A stretch of DNA of 64,000 nt, from positions 3,100,001 to 3,164,000 of the forward strand of contig NZ_CP041146.1 of NCBI RefSeq assembly GCF_006494775.1, read 5' to 3'. Every line of letters starts with the position of its first letter. Position 1 is the stretch's first letter. This DNA is from Nocardioides humi (GTDB lineage Bacteria; Actinomycetota; Actinomycetes; Propionibacteriales; Nocardioidaceae). Position numbers and translations under genes: made by a program. The notes under the pieces are model-generated. The model did not search any database. It had not been told where the DNA came from and saw nothing but the letters and a program-made list of their open reading frames with translations. This document shows positions 7,836 to 17,261 of this stretch, piece by piece.

Positions 7836-8983
7836 TCAACCGAGCTCGGCGCGGTGGGCGAGGAAGTCACGGACGGCGCCCCGGCCCACGACGGCCTGGG
7901 GGCCGCTCGCGTCGCTGAGAAGAGCCACGAACCTGTCGGTGCCGGGCTGTCCGACCGCGTACTCGACCATCGGGTCGACGGGAACGACGCCGGCGATCTG
8001 CAACCGCGAGCCCAGCTGGTCGGACCACACGTAGGGCAGCGCGTCGGCAACGGTGGGCTGGCCGGCGAGGTTGGCGGCCACCACCCTCGCCTGCTCGGCG
8101 ACACTGGTCCAGTGTTCGACGCGGATGTAGCGGTCATAGCGGGGATGGAGCCAACGGGCGACATCGCCGATGCCGAAGACATTCGTCGTCCCGACGGCGC
8201 GGAGGTCGGGACCGCACAGGACGCCGTCGCTCAGGGTCAAGCCACTGCCCTGGAGCCAGTCGATGTTGGGGATGGCCCCGATGCCGACGACCGTCGTGTC
8301 GGCGAGGATCGTTGCGCCGTCGCTCAACTCGATCAGCTGCCGCCCGCCGGTGTCGGTGACCCGTTCGACGCTGACTCCCGCCTTGATGTCGACGTTCTCG
8401 CGTAGGTGGAGGTGGGTCATGTGTTGGCCGATGGTCTCGCCGAGCGCCCGGAGCATCAGCGTTCCGGCGGGCTCGACGATCGTCACGTCGATGTCGAGGC
8501 CGCGGGCGGTCGAAGCGATCTCGGAGCCGATGAAGCCGCCCCCGATGACAGCCAGCGAGGAGCTCCGGGCGAGACGGTCCCGCAACGCCGTGGCGTCGTC
8601 GATGGTCCGTAAGGTGTGCAGGTCGGTGGGGACGTGGCCCCCGGCAGCGTTCGTGGCCGGGAGCCGGTTGCGATCACCAGTGCGTCGTACTCGAGCGCGG
8701 AGCCGTCATCGAGATCCACGACTTGACGCACGGAGTCCAACGCGGTTGCCGTTCGACCGAGTCGAAGGCTCACGCCGAGCTCGTCGAGCTCGTCCTGCGA
8801 TGCCAGGGCGAGGTCGCTCGCCTGCCGTGCACCGCGAAGGAAGTCCTTGGACAGCGGTGGCCGGTCATAGGGAAGCACCGCCTCTGCGCCGACGAGAGTT
8901 ACCTCAGCGTCGAGACCGGCGCGACGGACGGCCTGGGCGGTCCGGAGGCCGCCGAGAGAGGCGCCGAGGACGAGGAGCCGCAC
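7836..8983 (-). pseudogene. Ferredoxin reductase (FAD, NAD(P)H), frameshifted
   Basis: Two overlapping frames together encode one rhodocoxin/putidaredoxin-reductase-like flavoprotein of 382 residues once one base is restored. The first part has the FAD-binding LVLGASLGGLRTA near residue 4, LPYDRPPLSKDFL near 38 and VIATGSRPR near 105. The second part continues with GHVPTDLHTLRTIDDATAL, the NAD-binding AVIGGGFIGSEIA and the second FAD motif VFGIGDVARW. The break is a run of five C (8638-8642, plus strand). A sixth would restore the frame through LPGGHVPTD. The start is GTG (8981-8983), 2 bases after the ATPase stop. It would complete the P450 chain. It may be intact in the organism if the run is under-called. 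Confidence 0.85.
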
Positions 8984-8985
8984 CT

Positions 8986-9708
8986 CTAGGCGCCCTGCTC
9001 CAACGCGGTCTCGCCCAGGAATGCGAGAACAACCGAAGAATGCGATCTTGCTTCCTCGGCGGTGCCGCTGAAGACCACCTCACCCCGGGCGACGACGACG
9101 GCGTCGTCGGCGACCTCGAGCGCAGCCTTCGCGTTCTGCTCGACCATCAGCACTCCGATGCCGGAGTCGGCGATCGCACGCACCTGAGTCAGGACCTTGT
9201 CGACGATGGCGGGCGCGAGACCCATGGACGGCTCGTCCATCAGCATGACCTTCGGCTGGGACATCAGCGCTCGGCCGAAGGCGAGCATCTGCTGTTCGCC
9301 GCCACTGAGCAGGCCTGCGGGGCCATGGCGGCGCTCGGCTAGAATGGGGAAGATCTCGTAGATCCGCTCCAACTCCCTCGCCACCGAGTCTCTGGGCGCT
9401 GTGTAGCCGCCCAGTCGAAGGTTCTCCTCGACCGTGAGTGGTCCGAAGACACGTCGTCCCTCGGGGACGAGCACGACTCCGGCCGTGACCACGCGGTCGG
9501 CACTGCGGCGCTCGAGGTGCTGATCCTCCATCGTGATCTCGCCGCTCTCGGGAGGATGCAGTCCAGCGATGGCGCGAAGGGTCGTGGTCTTCCCAGCGCC
9601 GTTGGCGCCGAGCATGAGCGAGACGGCACCGGGCCGGACGCACACGTTGATCCCGCGTACCGCGGTCACGCGACCGTAGGACACGTGGAGGTCACTGACG
9701 CGTAGCAT
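8986..9708 (-). CDS. Liv-type ABC transporter ATP-binding protein (LivF-like)
   Basis: This is a 240-residue ATPase of the high-affinity branched-chain-amino-acid/aromatic-acid importer family. Walker A is GANGAGKTT near residue 38, the signature LLSGGEQQMLAFGRAL near 135, Walker B VMLMDEPSMGLAP near 158, and the H-loop is replaced by VEQNAK as usual for LivF. The start ATG (9706-9708) lies inside the end of the LivG-like gene (17-base overlap). Upstream in-frame sequence is shadow. It is part of the ligase-permease-permease-ATPase-ATPase-reductase operon read from operator e. Confidence 0.92.
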   Translation of the reverse strand: MLRVSDLHVSYGRVTAVRGINVCVRPGAVSLMLGANGAGKTTTLRAIAGLHPPESGEITMEDQHLERRSADRVVTAGVVLVPEGRRVFGPLTVEENLRLGGYTAPRDSVARELERIYEIFPILAERRHGPAGLLSGGEQQMLAFGRALMSQPKVMLMDEPSMGLAPAIVDKVLTQVRAIADSGIGVLMVEQNAKAALEVADDAVVVARGEVVFSGTAEEARSHSSVVLAFLGETALEQGA

Positions 9709-10498
9709 CGCCCGCCGCCTTCCGTCCCAGGTAGGCCTCTTCGACCAGGGGGTCCCGCACGACCTCGGCAGGGGTTCCCTCGGCAATCAGCCGCCCGGAG
9801 TTCATGGCGAACAGGTGGTCGCAGGTCTCGACCATCATGTCCACGTCGTGCTCGACCAGCAGCTGGGTCAGGCCTTCGGCGCGGAGGCTGCGGAGCAGGT
9901 CGCCGATCTCGCGACGTTCGTGCTTGTTCATGCCGGCCGTCGGCTCGTCGAGAAGCAGGAGTTTGGGGCGAGCCGCGATCGCCCTCGCGATCTCCACTCT
10001 GCGCTGGGTTCCGTAGGAGAGCTCCGACGGCCGCAGACTGCCGATCTGCGCGGTGCCTGTCAGTTCCATGGCGTGGGCCACCTGTCTCGCGGCCGCTCGT
10101 CGTCGGCGGCTTCCGCGAAGGGGGGCACCGTCGCCGGCGTCCACGGTCCAGATCTGGTCAGCGGCCAGCTGGATGTTCTCGTGAACGGTCAGACTCGGCA
10201 CCAGGCGGACCGTCTGGAACGTCCGGGCCACCCCGCCACGGGCGATGCTGACGGCGGACCGTGCGGCGTACGCCGAGCCATGGAACTCGAACGAACCGCT
10301 CGTCAGGTGCACCAGCCCTGTCATGGCACCGAGCAGCGTGCTCTTGCCCGAGCCGTTGGGGCCGAGCACCCCGAAGATCTTGCCCGACGTCAGCTCGAAG
10401 GAGATGCCGTCCACGGCGCGGATGCCGCCGAAGTGGACGGCAACGTCGCGTGCTTCGAAGACCGGCGGAAAGGCCGACGGGTCCGAGGTCTTGCTCAT
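9692..10498 (-). CDS. Liv-type ABC transporter ATP-binding protein (LivG-like)
   Basis: This is a 268-residue ATPase. Walker A is GPNGSGKST near residue 48, the signature region LSYGTQRRVEIARAI (a Liv-type degenerate signature), Walker B LLLLDEPTAGMN, and VEHDVDMM provides the H-loop. C-terminal FAMNSGRLIAEGTPAEV is typical of LivG. The 4-base ATGA overlap (10495-10498) with the permease indicates coupling. It pairs with the LivF-like protein to drive import. Confidence 0.93.
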   Translation of the reverse strand: MSKTSDPSAFPPVFEARDVAVHFGGIRAVDGISFELTSGKIFGVLGPNGSGKSTLLGAMTGLVHLTSGSFEFHGSAYAARSAVSIARGGVARTFQTVRLVPSLTVHENIQLAADQIWTVDAGDGAPLRGSRRRRAAARQVAHAMELTGTAQIGSLRPSELSYGTQRRVEIARAIAARPKLLLLDEPTAGMNKHERREIGDLLRSLRAEGLTQLLVEHDVDMMVETCDHLFAMNSGRLIAEGTPAEVVRDPLVEEAYLGRKAAGDATRQ

Positions 10499-11472
10499 CT
10501 CAGCTCCTTGGTCTGTACGACGGGTAGGTCGTCGGCGCCGTCATCGGTCGGCGAGACGTCCGACCCCGGGTCGACACTCGATGGGTCGACGCCAGATGGG
10601 GCGGCGGTCGCGATGTCTCCTGCTCGCCGTGCGCGCCGCAGCTTGTGGAGGATGTCGGTGCTCACCCCGACGATGCCGCCGGGCAGCCAGATCGCCACCG
10701 CCGCCACGATCAAGCCGTACACGACGCCCTTCCACTCGCCGATGAAGGCGAGCACGGTGGGAAGCCAGGTGAAGACGACGGCTCCGATGACGGCGCCCTT
10801 CCATGAGCCGACGCCGCCCACCACGATCATCGTGACCGCGAGGATGATCAGAGCGAAGCTGATGTTCTCCGGTGCGATCGTCGTTGTCATCGCCGTGTTG
10901 AGGCCGCCGGCAAGACCCCCTAGAGCGCCGCTGAGGACGAAGGCGATCCGACGGATCCGAGGAACCTTGATACCGAGTGCCGCCGATAGTTCGGGGTCCT
11001 CCCGAGCGACGTCGATCTTCCGTCCGAGACGGCCGTGTTCGGACACGGCGACCAGAGCGACCACGACGGCGGTGATGACGACGAGGTGCAGGGTAGTCAC
11101 GTCGACGAGTACGCCGAACAGGCCCGTAGCCCCACCTGTGAGCTCGCCGCCGTTGACGGCGAGCACGGACACGAGAAGGTCGAACGCGACGGTCGCCATC
11201 GCCAGGTAGAGACCGCTGAGTCGGTGCAGGAGCCACGCCATCGGGTATCCGATCGCGGCCGCGAGCAGTGTTCCAAGGGCGATCGCGACCAGGATCGGGC
11301 AGTCGTGTCGCGTCACGAGGATCGCTGTGGTGTAGCCGCCGATCCCGTAGGATCCCACGCCTGCGAAGGAGAAGACGCCGAACCTGAGGGGCAACTGGAT
11401 GCTGAGTGCGAAGATCGCGCTCACCATCGTCGACTGGATCAGCACCAAATGCTCGTTGTACCAAAGACTCAC
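10495..11472 (-). CDS. Liv-type ABC transporter permease (LivM-like)
   Basis: This is a 325-residue integral membrane permease with about nine hydrophobic segments. FSFAGVGSYGIGGYT near residue 35 and DPELSAALGIKVPRIRRIAF near 185 (the EAA-like coupling loop) mark the LivM family, as does TMIVVGGVGSWKGAVIGA near 240. A hydrophilic Asp/Ser/Pro-rich tail of about 45 residues follows the last segment, longer than usual. It is separated from the LivH-like gene by 61 bases. Confidence 0.92.
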   Translation of the reverse strand: MSLWYNEHLVLIQSTMVSAIFALSIQLPLRFGVFSFAGVGSYGIGGYTTAILVTRHDCPILVAIALGTLLAAAIGYPMAWLLHRLSGLYLAMATVAFDLLVSVLAVNGGELTGGATGLFGVLVDVTTLHLVVITAVVVALVAVSEHGRLGRKIDVAREDPELSAALGIKVPRIRRIAFVLSGALGGLAGGLNTAMTTTIAPENISFALIILAVTMIVVGGVGSWKGAVIGAVVFTWLPTVLAFIGEWKGVVYGLIVAAVAIWLPGGIVGVSTDILHKLRRARRAGDIATAAPSGVDPSSVDPGSDVSPTDDGADDLPVVQTKELR

Positions 11473-11533
11473 GTCAAGTCGCTTTCCGTGTCCACGGTCG
11501 GGGCAGCTGGGCCAGGGTTCGGATTCGCTCGGC

Positions 11534-12421
11534 TCATGTGCGTCGGACCTCGGCGCGACCGAAGATCCCCTGTGGGCGGAGAAGGAGTACGAGGAGGATG
11601 AGGCCGAACGAGATCGCGCTCACCCAGGTTCCCGCTGTATGCGTCAGGACCATCGTCTCGGCGAAGGCGAGTGTCACACAGCCCACGACCACACCGGCGA
11701 CGCTGCCGACACCGCCGAGGATGATCGCGGCGAACGCCTTGATCAGCAGGGCGTTCGCACTGGTCGACTCGACTGAGCCAAGGTTGTAGGTCAGCAGCGC
11801 GCCGGCCAACCCGGCGAGTCCGCCGGCCATTGTCATGGTGAGGCGGGCCAGCCGGGTGCGCTTGATGCCCATCAGGGCGGCGGTCTCGGCATCGATGCCG
11901 ATGGCACGCAGCGCCAGTCCGGTCCTCGATCGGCGCATCCATAATGCGGCCGCGGTCGCCACCAGGGCACCGACCACGATGATGATGAGTTGGATGTTGG
12001 AGATCCGGATCGATCCCCAGGTGAAGGTCTTGATCGCGAACGACCCCTCGGTGAACCCGAAGGGCGCGCTCGTTGTGGCCTTCTGCACGATGGCCAAGAG
12101 GGCAGCATCCACGCCGAGGCCGCCCACCAGGATCTGGAACTCTGCTGTGCGCATGTCGTGGGCACGATTGAGGATCGGCTCGAAAGCGACAATCTGCACC
12201 AGGGTGGACAGGGCTGCTCCCACGACGACGCAGATCGCGACCACCGGAATGATCGGCAGGCTGACCCGTTCGAGAACGAGGTAGCCGGCGAACGCAGAAC
12301 AGGCGAACACCGAGGCGTGGGCGAGGTTGAGGATTCCGATGGATCCCCAAACCAGGCTCATGCCGATCGCGAAGAGAAGGTAGATCGACGCGAGCGTTGC
12401 GACATTGACTAGGTCCTGCAA
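11534..12421 (-). CDS. Liv-type ABC transporter permease (LivH-like)
   Basis: This is a 295-residue permease with about eight membrane segments. GMSLVWGSIGILNLAHASVF near residue 22 is the LivH hallmark and AIGIDAETAALMGIKRTRLA near 170 the coupling loop. IKAFAAIILGGVGSVAGVVVG precedes the last segments. I chose TTG at 12419-12421 because GGAAGGA lies 6-7 bases upstream and the length (295) matches the family. A GTG 60 bases further upstream would add a non-hydrophobic, low-quality N-terminus. It follows the CoA ligase by 75 bases. Confidence 0.9.
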   Translation of the reverse strand: MQDLVNVATLASIYLLFAIGMSLVWGSIGILNLAHASVFACSAFAGYLVLERVSLPIIPVVAICVVVGAALSTLVQIVAFEPILNRAHDMRTAEFQILVGGLGVDAALLAIVQKATTSAPFGFTEGSFAIKTFTWGSIRISNIQLIIIVVGALVATAAALWMRRSRTGLALRAIGIDAETAALMGIKRTRLARLTMTMAGGLAGLAGALLTYNLGSVESTSANALLIKAFAAIILGGVGSVAGVVVGCVTLAFAETMVLTHTAGTWVSAISFGLILLVLLLRPQGIFGRAEVRRT

Positions 12422-12496
12422 GGCGGTCCTTCCGGTGTTCGTCGGCGATCTGGCCGACGGTCGTCTGTGGCGGGCCAACACCCGCGGCTGCGGAGA

Positions 12497-14083
12497 TCAG
12501 GGGGCGAGGGCGTCGACCAAGGCGCGCTTGAGCTTCTTGCCCAGTGAGTTCACTGGGATCGCCTCGACGAAGATGACGCGCTTGGGCACCTTGTAGTGAG
12601 CGATGCGTTCGCGACAGAACGAGATGACCTCGTCCTCGGAGGGGGCGGCGCCGTCGGAAGCCACGACGAACGCTGTGACCGCCTCGCCCCACTTCTGGTC
12701 GGGCACACCTGCGACGGCAACGTCCTGCAGCGCCGGATGTTGTACGAGGACTTGCTCGACCTCGACGGTGAAGACGTTGAGGCCGCCGGACTTGATCATG
12801 TCCTTGATCCGGTCGACGAAGTAGAAGTAGCCATCGGCGTCGCGTTTGACTAGGTCGCCGCTGCGGAACCAGCCGTCCTCGAAGGCCTGAGCAGTCTCGT
12901 CAGGTCGGCCGTAGTACTCCTTGAAGACGGTCGGACCGCGATACTGGAGCTCGCCGACCTCGTCGACCTGTGCTGGCTTGCCTTCGTGGTTCACGATGCG
13001 TACGTCCATGAGAGCCATCCGCTTGCCGAGTGTCCCGGGGCGTTGCCAGAGATCGACAGTGTGCTCGGTCGTGATGAGCCCGGTCGTCGTCTCGGTCTGG
13101 CCGAACATGTAGTAGACCTCCGCACCAAGGCCCTGATGCAGCGCCCGGAGCTGCTCGTCGGTATGGCGCGCAATGCAGGTGCCGACGACCGCGAGCGACG
13201 AGAGATCGTAGGCGGACAGGTCCTCCTCCACGACCGCGTTCCACATCGTTCCGATGCTGAAGGCAAGGTTCACCTGGTACTTCTCGATCGATTCCAGCAT
13301 CCGGCGAGGGTTGAACTCATCGAGAACGACGAGAGTGCCGCCGTCGGACAGAACCGGCATCGAGCTGGTGTTGAGTCCGCCGATGTGGTTCATTCCCGCA
13401 GTGACCAGGCCGCGCACCACAGGCGCCAGAGCCGCTCCGTATCTCGCCCAGAGATACCTCTTGGTGCAGTCGTTGGCCGCCATGATGTTGGCCTGGGTGA
13501 GGACCACGCCCTTCGGCTTCCCCGTCGTCCCGGAGGTGTAGATGATGACGAGGCCCGCCTCCGCGAGCTCGACTCCTGCGGGTGGCTCGAACGAGGGGTC
13601 CGCCTGTGCCAGCAGCGACTCCATCGACAGCAAGCCGGACGGACCCGTTCCGGGCAGCTCCCCTCCGGACCGACACCACCACCCCACGTCCCCCGCGATC
13701 GCGGCCAGCTCAGTGGCTGCCGCATCGAACTTCGGGGAGTAGATCAGGCCGACGGAATTCGAGTCGCTGAGTTCATAGGCCATCTCGCTGATGCTCAACC
13801 GACGATTGACGAGGACTGCGGTAGCCCCGATCTTCGCGACCGCGAAGACGACCTCCAGGAACTCGGCGCAGTTGTGCATCAGCAAGCCCAGGTTGTCCCC
13901 GGGACGCACGCCCAGAGCCCACAGCATGTTCGCCGTTCGGGACGCACGCTCCTCGAGCTCTCGGTAGGTGCGCCTCGTCTGCTGCTCGACGTCGATCACA
14001 GCGACCCGATCGGGATGCTCGTTGCTACGAACCTCGAGCATCCAGCCGAGATCTTCGCGTGAGCGCGGACGCTCTCCGACCAT
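12497..14083 (-). CDS. ANL-superfamily acyl-CoA ligase
   Basis: This is a 528-residue AMP-forming CoA ligase that activates a carboxylic acid to its CoA thioester. The P-loop IIYTSGTTGKPKGVVL lies near residue 178, the A5-type motif YYMFGQTETTTG near 325, the hinge/A8 segment RSGDLVKRDADGYFYFVDR near 410 followed by KDMIKSGGLNVF, and the A10 lysine lies in NSLGKKLKRAL near the end. The ATG (14081-14083) follows AAAGAGG. It is first gene of the operon whose remaining genes encode a Liv-type importer, so uptake and activation of the same acid are linked (inference). Operator e and a good promoter precede it. Confidence 0.93.
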   Translation of the reverse strand: MVGERPRSREDLGWMLEVRSNEHPDRVAVIDVEQQTRRTYRELEERASRTANMLWALGVRPGDNLGLLMHNCAEFLEVVFAVAKIGATAVLVNRRLSISEMAYELSDSNSVGLIYSPKFDAAATELAAIAGDVGWWCRSGGELPGTGPSGLLSMESLLAQADPSFEPPAGVELAEAGLVIIYTSGTTGKPKGVVLTQANIMAANDCTKRYLWARYGAALAPVVRGLVTAGMNHIGGLNTSSMPVLSDGGTLVVLDEFNPRRMLESIEKYQVNLAFSIGTMWNAVVEEDLSAYDLSSLAVVGTCIARHTDEQLRALHQGLGAEVYYMFGQTETTTGLITTEHTVDLWQRPGTLGKRMALMDVRIVNHEGKPAQVDEVGELQYRGPTVFKEYYGRPDETAQAFEDGWFRSGDLVKRDADGYFYFVDRIKDMIKSGGLNVFTVEVEQVLVQHPALQDVAVAGVPDQKWGEAVTAFVVASDGAAPSEDEVISFCRERIAHYKVPKRVIFVEAIPVNSLGKKLKRALVDALAP

Positions 14084-14158
14084 GGTGAACCTCTTTCGTC
14101 ATGCTCCGCACGGCGTCAACGTGTCTGCACTCGCAGGCAGTGACGTGTATCACTGGGT

Positions 14159-14197
14159 ACTGACTGCACAGTTTACTTATCTCGAAGACCGCGTCAA
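14159..14197 (-). promoter_or_regulatory. Promoter of ligase-importer operon with regulon operator e
   Basis: Operator ACTG-ACTGCA-CAGT (14159-14172). On the minus strand -10 TAAACT (14170-14175) and -35 TTGACG (14192-14197) are separated by 16 bases, driving the CoA ligase. The site also lies 102 bases before the divergent ThDP enzyme, whose own promoter is not obvious. Confidence 0.7.
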
Positions 14198-14273
14198 TAT
14201 GTGACCCATCTTGATCGGCATCGGCTTGCCCGATCGTTCACACCCGCGCAGGCACAGACAGGGAGTTGTTCAG

Positions 14274-15911
14274 ATGCTGCTTCACGAGGCGGTCGGCAGG
14301 GCCTTGGTCGCCCACGGCGTGGACACGATGTTCGGCCTGGTGGGCGACGGAAATCTCTTCGTCGTCGACAGCTATGTGCGACATGCGGGCGGCCGCTATG
14401 TCGGCGCGACCCATGAGGCGAACGCCGTTCACATGGCTCATGGCTACGCGGTGCTGTCGGACCGGATCGGCGTCGCGACCGTCACCCACGGGCCCGGTGT
14501 GACCAACACGCTGACAGCGCTGGTCGAGGCGCGGAAGGCGGCGGTACCGCTCGTGCTGGTGTGCGGTGACACCGATTCCCTGGACCGGGACGGCCCCCAG
14601 GTGATCGGTCAGCGGGATCTGGTGCTGCCGACCGGCGCGGGCGTCGAGCAGGTGCGCTCGGCGCAGACGGCACTGGAGGACCTGTCGACGGCGCTGAGGC
14701 GTGCACGGACCGAACGGCGACCCGTGGTCCTCAACCTTCCGGCCGAGCTCGTCCACGCCGAGGTCGACTTCGTGGACCAGCGCGTCGAACTGCCGGCCGA
14801 AGCCCGCCTCGCGCTCGATGACGGCCAGCTCGACATCGCCGTCGGCATGCTCGCCTCCGCGCAGCGACCGCTGATTCTCGCAGGACGGGGAGCGCGAGGC
14901 GCGGCGACGAGTCTGTCGGCCCTCGCGGCCCGGATCGGTGCGCCCGTGGCGACGACGCTGGGCGCCAAGGACCTGTTCCGGGACGATGAGGCCAACCTGG
15001 GGATCTTCGGCACCCTGGCTTCGCCGGCCGGTCTGGATGCCATCACCAAGGCTGACTGTGTGTTCGCCTTCGGCGCGAGTCTGAATCGCTACACGACAGT
15101 GAAGGGATCGCTGCTCGCAGACAAGACTGTGATCCACTGCGACCTCGACGTAGGTCGACTCGGTCGGCTGGCCGAGATCGATGCTGCGGTGGTGGGCGAC
15201 GCCGGTGACGTCGCGGAGACGGTCGTCGCCTGGCTGAACGAGGCGGAGATACCGTCGTCGTCGTTCCGGGCCACGATCTTCGCCGAAGGCTCTCGTGACC
15301 GCGAGGAGTCGCTGCTCGCGATGCCGGTGGCCGGGGGCGGTCGGGTGGCCGAGGGCGGTCGGGTCGACGTGCGCACGGCGCTGCGCGCCATCGACGCCGC
15401 CGTCGAGCGCGACCGCACCTTCGTGACCGACGCCGGCCGGTACCTGGCGGTCGCCTGGCCCGAGGTGCACGTCGATCACCCCGACCACTTCCTGTTCACG
15501 GTCAGCTTCGGTGCAATCGGGACCGGTGTCGGCAGTGCGATCGGTGCGGCGCTGGCCCGACCAGATCATCCGGCCCTGCTCGTTTGCGGGGATGGCGGGC
15601 TCATGCTGGGCGGCCTCGCCGAGTTGAGCACGGTGAGCCGGCTCGGCCTCGACCTGGTGGTCGTGGTCTGCAACGACAGCGCCTACGGCGCCGAGTACGT
15701 GCAGCTCGCCGGCGCCGATCTCTCGCCTGGACTCACGGAATTCTCGTGGCCGTCCTTCGAAGCGCTGGCCGGAGCCATGGGGTTCGAGGCGATCACGGTC
15801 AACGACGCGGAGGACCTGGGTACGGCCGTCGAGCGGATCCGCGCTCGCACCGGCCCGATGCTGGTCGACATCAAGCTCGATCCGGCCGCCATGCCCGACG
15901 TCGCGCACTGA
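14274..15911 (+). CDS. Thiamine-diphosphate-dependent lyase/decarboxylase
   Basis: This 545-residue enzyme has the three-domain layout of the acetolactate synthase/oxalyl-CoA decarboxylase/2-hydroxyacyl-CoA lyase family. The ThDP-activating Glu is in THEANAVHMAHGYA (about residues 47-60), GPGVTNTLTAL follows, and the Mg-ThDP motif begins GDGGLMLGG near 440 and ends NDSAYG. The ATG at 14274 is chosen because GGGAG (14261-14265) is well spaced. It is followed by CaiB-, dehydratase- and aldehyde-dehydrogenase-like genes, a context that favours cleavage of a 2-hydroxyacyl-CoA to an aldehyde or ketone plus formyl-CoA, or decarboxylation of a 2-oxoacid, rather than amino-acid synthesis (inference). 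No small regulatory subunit gene is nearby. Confidence 0.85.
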   Translation: MLLHEAVGRALVAHGVDTMFGLVGDGNLFVVDSYVRHAGGRYVGATHEANAVHMAHGYAVLSDRIGVATVTHGPGVTNTLTALVEARKAAVPLVLVCGDTDSLDRDGPQVIGQRDLVLPTGAGVEQVRSAQTALEDLSTALRRARTERRPVVLNLPAELVHAEVDFVDQRVELPAEARLALDDGQLDIAVGMLASAQRPLILAGRGARGAATSLSALAARIGAPVATTLGAKDLFRDDEANLGIFGTLASPAGLDAITKADCVFAFGASLNRYTTVKGSLLADKTVIHCDLDVGRLGRLAEIDAAVVGDAGDVAETVVAWLNEAEIPSSSFRATIFAEGSRDREESLLAMPVAGGGRVAEGGRVDVRTALRAIDAAVERDRTFVTDAGRYLAVAWPEVHVDHPDHFLFTVSFGAIGTGVGSAIGAALARPDHPALLVCGDGGLMLGGLAELSTVSRLGLDLVVVVCNDSAYGAEYVQLAGADLSPGLTEFSWPSFEALAGAMGFEAITVNDAEDLGTAVERIRARTGPMLVDIKLDPAAMPDVAH

Positions 15912-15927
15912 GGACTGGGTCGGACCG

Positions 15928-15969
15928 TTGACAGACGAGCGCCATTAGGTAGACTGACTGCCCAGTATC
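15928..15969 (+). promoter_or_regulatory. Promoter of the CaiB operon with regulon operator f
   Basis: -35 TTGACA (15928-15933), 16-base spacer, -10 TAGACT (15950-15955). Operator ACTG-ACTGCC-CAGT (15953-15966) overlaps the -10 and start region, the layout of a repressor site. It is the best promoter in the set. Confidence 0.78.
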
Positions 15970-15990
15970 AGCGAGAGGGAAGTGACGAGT

Positions 15991-17261
15991 ATGGACGACA
16001 GCTCCGGTGCAGGTGGCGGCGCCCCGCTCGCGGGTGTGCGTGTGTTGGACCTGACCCGGGTCCTGGCCGGGCCCTTCGGGACGATGATCCTGGGCGACCT
16101 GGGCGCGGATGTGGTGAAAGTCGAGGAACCGGGCCACGGCGACGGTGTTCGCGACATCGGCCCCTTCTACTCCGACGGAACCAGCCACTACTTCATGGCG
16201 ATCAACCGCAACAAGCGCAGCATCGCCATCGACATGAAGACCGATGCGGGTCGTGACCTCGTCCTGGACCTGGTGGCTCAGAGCGATGTCGTCATCGAGA
16301 ACTTCCGACCGGGCGTGATGGAGCGGCTCGGACTCGGCTACGACGAGCTCGTCGCACGTCGTCCGGACGTCATCGTCTGCTCGATCAGCGGGTTCGGCCG
16401 CACCGGGCCGATGGCCTCGATGCCCTCGTTCGACCTGGTTTCCCAGGCTCTGAGCGGGGTCATGAGCATCACCGGTGAGCCGGACAGTCCACCGACCAAG
16501 ATGGGTCTGCCGATGGGCGATCTCGCCGGTGGTCTGTGGGGATCGATCGCGATCCTCGCGGCACTGCAGCGGCGGCACCGGGACCCGTCCCCCAGCACAT
16601 TGACCTCAGTCTGCTCGAGGGCCTGGTCGGCCTGCTGGGGTACCTCGGTCAGCTGTCGATGCTGACCGGTGAAAGTCCCGCGCGGATGGGGAGCGACCAC
16701 CACAGCGTGGTGCCCTACGGCAGGTTCGAGGTCGCCGACGGCTACCTGGTGATCGCGCTCCACGTCGGGAGCTTCTGGCGCGGGTTCTGCCGGGCGATCG
16801 GCCGCGAGGATCTTGCCGACGATCCTCGCTTCCGGTCGACTCGGCTCCGGACGGAGAACCGCGACGAGTTGCTTCCCATCGTGCAGGGGATCCTGCGCAC
16901 CAAGACACGTGCGGAGTGGCAGACGCTGCTCGGCGAGGCCGACGTGCCGCACGCCCCGCTCCTCGATGTCACCGAGGCGCTCGACCTGGAGCAGATCCAC
17001 GCCCGCGACGTCCTCCAGGTCCTGGAGCACCCATCGGCCGGCAGTATCGAGGTCGTCGGACCGGTGGTCCGGTTCGTCGGCGAAGCGACGGCGCCACTGC
17101 GCCCGCCGCCGTTGCTCGGACAGCACGGACGCGAACTGCTCGAAGAGCTGCTGGGGATGACCAACGACGCGATCGACGTCCTTGTCGACGCCAAGGCTCT
17201 CAGCCTGCCCGAAGAGGGCGAGGGCACCGTATCGACGAATCTGGAAGGCAGCACACTGTGA
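15991..17261 (+). pseudogene. CaiB/BaiF-family (class III) CoA-transferase, frameshifted
   Basis: The two halves are in different frames; restoring one base gives a 423-residue class III CoA-transferase. The N-terminal half has GVRVLDLTRVLAGPFGTMIL and DLGADVVKVEEPGHGD, with the catalytic Asp expected near IGPFYSD. It continues with NRNKRSIAIDMK, VVIENFRPGVMERLGLGY and SISGFGRTGPM. The C-terminal half resumes with QHIDLSLLEGLVGLLGYL and LGEADVPHAPLLDVTEAL. The break is in a five-C run (16589-16593); a sixth C joins the halves. ATG 15991 is preferred over GTG 15982 from the GAGAGGGA site. It moves CoA between the substrate acid and a donor, for example formyl-CoA or succinyl-CoA (inference). 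Confidence 0.85.

Noticed and set aside
8986..12421. Branched-chain amino-acid transporter
   Set aside because: Family match only. The operon starts with an acyl-CoA ligase and shares the catabolic operator, so another ligand is more likely.
14274..15911. Acetolactate synthase for branched-chain amino-acid synthesis
   Set aside because: There is no small subunit or ilvC neighbour, and the gene sits in a repressor-controlled catabolic island.
16589..16593. Programmed frameshifting or phase variation in C5 runs
   Set aside because: The same kind of loss affects six genes at runs of different length, so assembly error is more economical. No slip-site structure was seen.
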